This document shows positions 62,701 to 64,000 of a stretch of 64,000 bases of DNA, in pieces (within the stretch, counting starts at the first letter, position 1; each line of letters starts with the position of its first letter). Source of the stretch: Shewanella psychropiezotolerans (lineage in GTDB: Bacteria > Pseudomonadota > Gammaproteobacteria > Enterobacterales > Shewanellaceae). The stretch lies in the NCBI RefSeq assembly GCF_007197555.1, contig NZ_CP041614.1, positions 5,696,001 through 5,760,000 of the forward strand. Reading direction: 5' to 3'. Below the pieces are notes generated by a model. It was not told the DNA's origin. It did no database searches and saw only the letters and a program-made list of their open reading frames with translations. The position numbers and the translations under genes are program-made.

Positions 62701-64000
62701 AGACGCTGACCCGTACCATCACAGTGACCAGTGCCGATGGCACCGCCTCACACAACGTGATCATCACCATTGTCGGCGCCAACGACCCGGCTGACATCAC
62801 CGTTGGCCAAGGCGATAGCGATGCCGGCACCGTCACTGAAAATGGCGCAACCGATACCGATGCAGTGACCGTTGAAATGGTCTCTGGCAGCTTGACCGTC
62901 ACCGACGTAGACAGCGGCGAAGCGGTATTCCAGGTACAAACTGATGTCGCCGATGACAACTACGGTAGCTTTAGCATCGACGCTGACGGCAACTGGAGTT
63001 ACACCCTAAATAACAGCCACGCCGATGTGCAGTCACTGACTGACGGCCAGACGCTGACCCGTACCATCACAGTGACCAGTGCCGATGGCACCGCCTCACA
63101 CAACGTGATCATCACCATTGTCGGCGCCAACGACCCGGCTGACATCACCGTCGGCCAGGGCGATAGCGATGCCGGTACCGTCACTGAAGATGGTCTGACT
63201 GACAGCGATGTCGATACCGTTGAAATGGTCTCTGGCAGCTTGACCGTCACCGATGTGGATACTGGCGAAGCGGTATTCCAGGTACAATCTGATGTGGCCG
63301 ATGGCAACTATGGTAGCTTTAGCATTGATGCTGACGGCAACTGGACTTACACACTTAATAACGACCATGCAGATGTGCAGTCACTGACTGACGGCCAGAC
63401 GCTGACCCGTACCATCACAGTGACCAGTGCCGATGGCACCGCCTCACACAACGTGATCATCACCATTGTCGGCGCCAACGACCCGGCTGACATCACCGTC
63501 GGCCAGGGCGATAGCGATGCCGGCACCGTCACTGAAGATGGCGCAACCGATACCGATGCAGTGACCGTTGAAATGGTCTCTGGCAGCTTGACCGTCACCG
63601 ACGTCGACAGCGGCGAAGCGGTATTCCAGGTACAATCTGATGTCGCCGATGGCAACTATGGTAGCTTTAGCATCGACGCTGACGGCAACTGGAGTTACAC
63701 ACTTAATAACGACCATGCAGATGTGCAGTCACTGACTGACGGCCAGACGCTGACCCGTACCATCACAGTGACCAGTGCCGATGGCACCGCCTCACACAAC
63801 GTGATCATCACCATTGTGGTGCCAACGACCCGGCTGACATCACCGTCGGCCAGGGCGATAGCGATGCCGGTACCGTCACTGAAGATGGCGCAACCGATAC
63901 CGATGCAGTGACCGTTGAAATGGTTTCAGGCAGCTTGACCGTCACCGACGTGGATACTGGCGAAGCGGTCTTCCAGGTACAAACTGTGTCGCCGATGGCA
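56739..64000 (+). CDS. Second LapA-type giant adhesin, partial at the right edge and frameshifted near it
   Basis: Start at 56739 (MKSLVTTQHGQVLIANGEIAVEI) because GGAG lies inside the longer TTG-start frame from 56727. Residues 1 to about 120 form a retention module with one TAAG (about 102-105), then LGRSGDETLAGSGFDT, matching the first adhesin. Next come a unique region, two Calx-beta-like domains (about residues 490-730, each closing with FDND), an Ig-like domain, six 101-residue cadherin-like repeats plus a seventh, degenerate one (NTIDEDSVATGNVLDNDSDID...), and VCBS repeats of 116 residues. The main frame ends at 63911 after a missing base at 63817-63818; the repeat resumes in another frame, and one more base (A in CTGATGTC) is missing near 63986. 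The C-terminal signal lies beyond the window. Confidence 0.88.
59571..61072 (+). repeat. 303-bp tandem repeats (cadherin-like, 101 residues)
   Basis: Clear unit boundaries at 59571, 59874, 60177, 60480 and 60783, each exactly 303 bp apart, with more diverged units before (from about 59268) and after. Units 59874, 60177 and 60480 are nearly identical, implying recent duplication. Each encodes NDSNTI(D/N)EDSVATGNVLDND and ENWNGSVPVITYTTNT. Confidence 0.9.
61731..64000 (+). repeat. 348-bp tandem VCBS repeats, six full copies and part of a seventh
   Basis: GGCGCCAACGACCCGGCTGACATC opens copies at 61731, 62079, 62427, 62775, 63123 and 63471 (exactly 348 bp apart, 116 codons); the seventh should begin near 63818 but has a one-base deletion there (GTGGTGCC instead of GTCGGCGCC). 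Copies differ mainly at EDGLTDSDVD versus ENGATDTDAV and at DTGE versus DSGE, in a mosaic order that suggests recombination between copies. The array continues past the window. Confidence 0.92.

Overview
The window is gammaproteobacterial chromosome and fits a marine Shewanella. The evidence is conserved gene order (gppA-rhlB / trxA-rho; prmA-dusB-fis; yigB-xerC-DUF484-dapF-lysA-lptM / cyaY / cyaA / hemCDXY), a Wolinella-type membrane fumarate reductase, large TonB receptors and several giant type I-secreted surface proteins. The species cannot be named from sequence alone.

Layout. (1) 2-7492: the 3' end of a giant repetitive secreted protein, followed by its type I secretion operon (ABC transporter, HlyD-type adaptor, TolC-type outer-membrane protein, OmpA-like lipoprotein). 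(2) 7803-14585: a secreted thioredoxin-like protein and two TonB-dependent receptors, the second (Oar-like) broken by one frameshift. (3) 15042-19363: gppA-like gene, rhlB, trxA, rho. (4) 19529-25270: a frameshifted LysR regulator and a fumarate reductase cluster with two different cytochrome b subunits; a REP-like patch lies between the second cytochrome b gene and frdA. (5) 25678-41492: core housekeeping genes for translation, tRNA modification, nitrosative-stress repair, recombination, lysine and haem synthesis and cAMP, with a MITE-like element of about 330 bp near cyaY. (6) 41776-64000: an accessory surface block. It holds a LapA/BpfA-type adhesin of about 4,030 residues if its frame is restored, a TadG-TadE-TadE trio, and a second LapA-type adhesin that runs off the right edge.

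How it fits together. Both right-hand adhesins begin with a retention-type N-terminus containing a TAAG motif, the site LapG-type periplasmic proteases cut in this family, so their surface display is probably regulated by c-di-GMP. No LapD/LapG homologue is in the window, and the only type I machinery visible is the left-hand operon.

The most striking feature is a 14-copy array of 377/378-bp repeats inside the first adhesin. Each copy carries a G tract of exactly 5 or 6; seven copies have G5 and break the frame. Lysine-to-haem genes aside, three unrelated genes (Oar-like receptor, LysR, hemY) also each lack one base in a G or C run, and restoring it gives a family-typical length. Homopolymer under-calling is therefore the leading explanation, with real slipped-strand phase variation as the exciting alternative. 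No tRNA, rRNA or CRISPR was recognised.
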